A DNA stretch of 5,010 nucleotides, taken from contig JAAXHY010000003.1 in assembly GCA_012270665.1 (NCBI GenBank), positions 1 through 5,010 of the forward strand. The letters are read 5' to 3'. Under the pieces are notes generated by a model. That model searched no databases, was not told where the DNA came from, and was given only the letters and a program-made list of their open reading frames with translations. The translations under genes and the position numbers were made by a program. This document shows positions 4,993-5,010 of this stretch, in pieces (position 1 is the stretch's first letter; each line of letters begins with the position of its first letter). The DNA is from Dehalococcoidia bacterium. GTDB lineage: Bacteria > Chloroflexota > Dehalococcoidia > SAR202 > UBA11138.

Positions 4993-5010
4993 ATGGATTC
5001 AGAACATACG
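4993..5010 (+). CDS. Possible start of a gene running off the right edge, leaderless
   Basis: ATG at 4993 opens a frame of six codons (MDSEHT) to the window end. No Shine-Dalgarno precedes it, but a -10-like TACAAT ends six bases upstream, so the transcript could begin at the ATG itself. Too little is visible to suggest a product. Confidence 0.35.

Overview
The window looks like a bacterial chromosome segment of moderately high GC. A LeuC 3' end, an enolase-superfamily acid-sugar dehydratase and a cytoplasmic reductive-dehalogenase-like iron-sulfur protein lie side by side. This combination would fit a Chloroflexota/Dehalococcoidia (SAR202-like) genome, but that placement is inference from gene content only.

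Layout: positions 1-477 (+) hold the C-terminal third of leuC. Directly at its stop codon begins a compact string of small + strand genes (478-1990). These are two consecutive DUF4258/YgiT-type zinc-finger pairs, each resembling a toxin-antitoxin operon with the presumed toxin first and an ATGA overlap inside the pair. Between the pairs lies a second copy of the last ~85 bp of leuC, including its stop codon (1053-1139 repeats 393-479 at an exact 660-bp offset). Differences between the copies are almost all synonymous. The second zinc-finger protein carries an extra ~113-residue C-terminal region that I do not recognise. A 10-bp perfect hairpin (2053-2085) separates this + strand string from a convergent enolase-superfamily gene (2096-3271, -).

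From 3272 to 3554 is a divergent control region, AT-rich in its second half, with candidate promoters and small palindromes. It separates the dehydratase from a + strand RdhA/QueG-like protein with two 4Fe-4S motifs (3555-4853). The last 157 bases contain no complete gene. They hold a -10-like element placed six bases before an ATG at 4993, which may start a leaderless gene running off the right edge.

How the parts relate: leuC is a leucine biosynthesis gene, and the two pairs seem to have accumulated at its 3' end, with reading frames chained stop-to-start so that they could be translated along with it. The dehydratase and the RdhA-like protein form a separate divergent pair that may share regulation. 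The most noteworthy observation is the repeated leuC tail. It suggests that these pairs move as cassettes carrying a replacement leuC 3' end.
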